A stretch of 5,730 nt of DNA from Enterobacteriaceae bacterium. GTDB lineage: Bacteria; Pseudomonadota; Gammaproteobacteria; Enterobacterales; Enterobacteriaceae. Position 1 is the first letter of the stretch. Each line of letters begins with the position of its first letter. Positions 5,570-5,730 of the stretch are shown here, in pieces. The translations under genes and the position numbers were made by a program. The notes below the pieces were generated by a model. The model did not search any database and had not been told where the DNA came from. It worked only from the letters and a program-made list of their open reading frames with translations. Location: assembly GCA_022712475.1 (NCBI GenBank), contig JALAGK010000584.1:1-5730 (forward strand), given 5' to 3'.

Positions 5570-5730
5570 ATGTTGCGGGAAAAGACGGGTGTACCGGCAG
5601 AGGGAAATTTTACGGTTTTCGCTGTTTAGCGTGGATTTTATGGTTTATGTGGAGTTATTAACGTTTACCTGTGGTGCTTTGGGCGGTAAGCGACCGTGGT
5701 TTTACTTGTATAAAATGCGCGATGCTCGCA
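5570..5730. other. Flank downstream of the terminator; no supported gene
   Basis: This AT-richer stretch has no recognisable gene, tRNA or clear promoter. On the + strand a frame opens at the ATG at 5640, preceded closely by GGA (5633-5635), and stays open for 30 codons to the window edge, reading MVYVELLTFTCGALGGK and on to LYKMRDAR. I do not recognise the product and cannot call it a gene. TATAAA at 5709-5714 resembles a -10 element, but nothing like TTGACA stands at the right distance. In E. coli a chemoreceptor gene follows cheW; here its start would lie beyond the window. Confidence 0.3.

Noticed and set aside
5711..5718. TAAAATGC as a possible sigma-28 -35 element for a downstream receptor gene
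   Set aside because: Only 5 of 8 bases match and the -10 element would lie beyond the window, so it cannot be tested.
1..5730. A previously undescribed system, mobile element or CRISPR array
   Set aside because: Nearly the whole window is filled by six known flagellar/chemotaxis genes in conserved order; no direct repeats, transposase, integrase or spacer-like arrays were seen.

Overview
The window carries the master-regulator, motor and chemosensory-core part of an enterobacterial flagellar/chemotaxis locus, all on the + strand: flhD (80-430), flhC (432-1064), motA (1123-1998), motB (2005-2919), cheA (2946-4955) and cheW (4983-5498). The order matches the Escherichia/Salmonella flhDC-motAB-cheA-cheW block. 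The proteins are clear orthologues by motif and length, but visibly diverged from my recollection of the E. coli K-12 sequences, FlhD most of all. This suggests a member of the Enterobacterales other than E. coli, perhaps an Enterobacter/Kosakonia/Klebsiella-type relative. I cannot tell from the window whether this is the organism's only flagellar locus or one of several.

Layout. Positions 1-79 are the end of the flhDC leader, with a small inverted repeat at the window edge; the flhDC promoters lie outside. flhD and flhC are separated by one base. A near-consensus sigma-28 (FliA) promoter lies inside the 3' part of flhC (947-973), about 150 bp upstream of the GTG start of motA. From there motA, motB, cheA and cheW are tightly packed, with gaps of 6, 26 and 27 bp, as one late-class unit. 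The unit ends after cheW with a small GC-rich hairpin (5510-5527) and then a strong intrinsic terminator (5539-5569). Positions 5570-5730 hold no gene I can support, only an open reading frame of 30 codons running off the edge.

How the genes work together. FlhD and FlhC form the class 1 activator that turns on class 2 flagellar genes, among them fliA. FliA (sigma-28) would then read the promoter inside flhC to make MotA/MotB, the proton-driven stator, together with CheA and CheW, the kinase and coupling protein of the receptor array. Receptors, adaptation enzymes, CheY and CheZ are not in the window; in E. coli they follow downstream.

I see no mobile element, CRISPR array, tRNA, rRNA or undescribed system. 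The points most worth checking are the divergence of FlhD and its start lacking a ribosome site, the extended FlhC tail with an embedded hairpin downstream of the promoter, and the diverged CheA P2 domain with its long Pro/Ala/Val linker.
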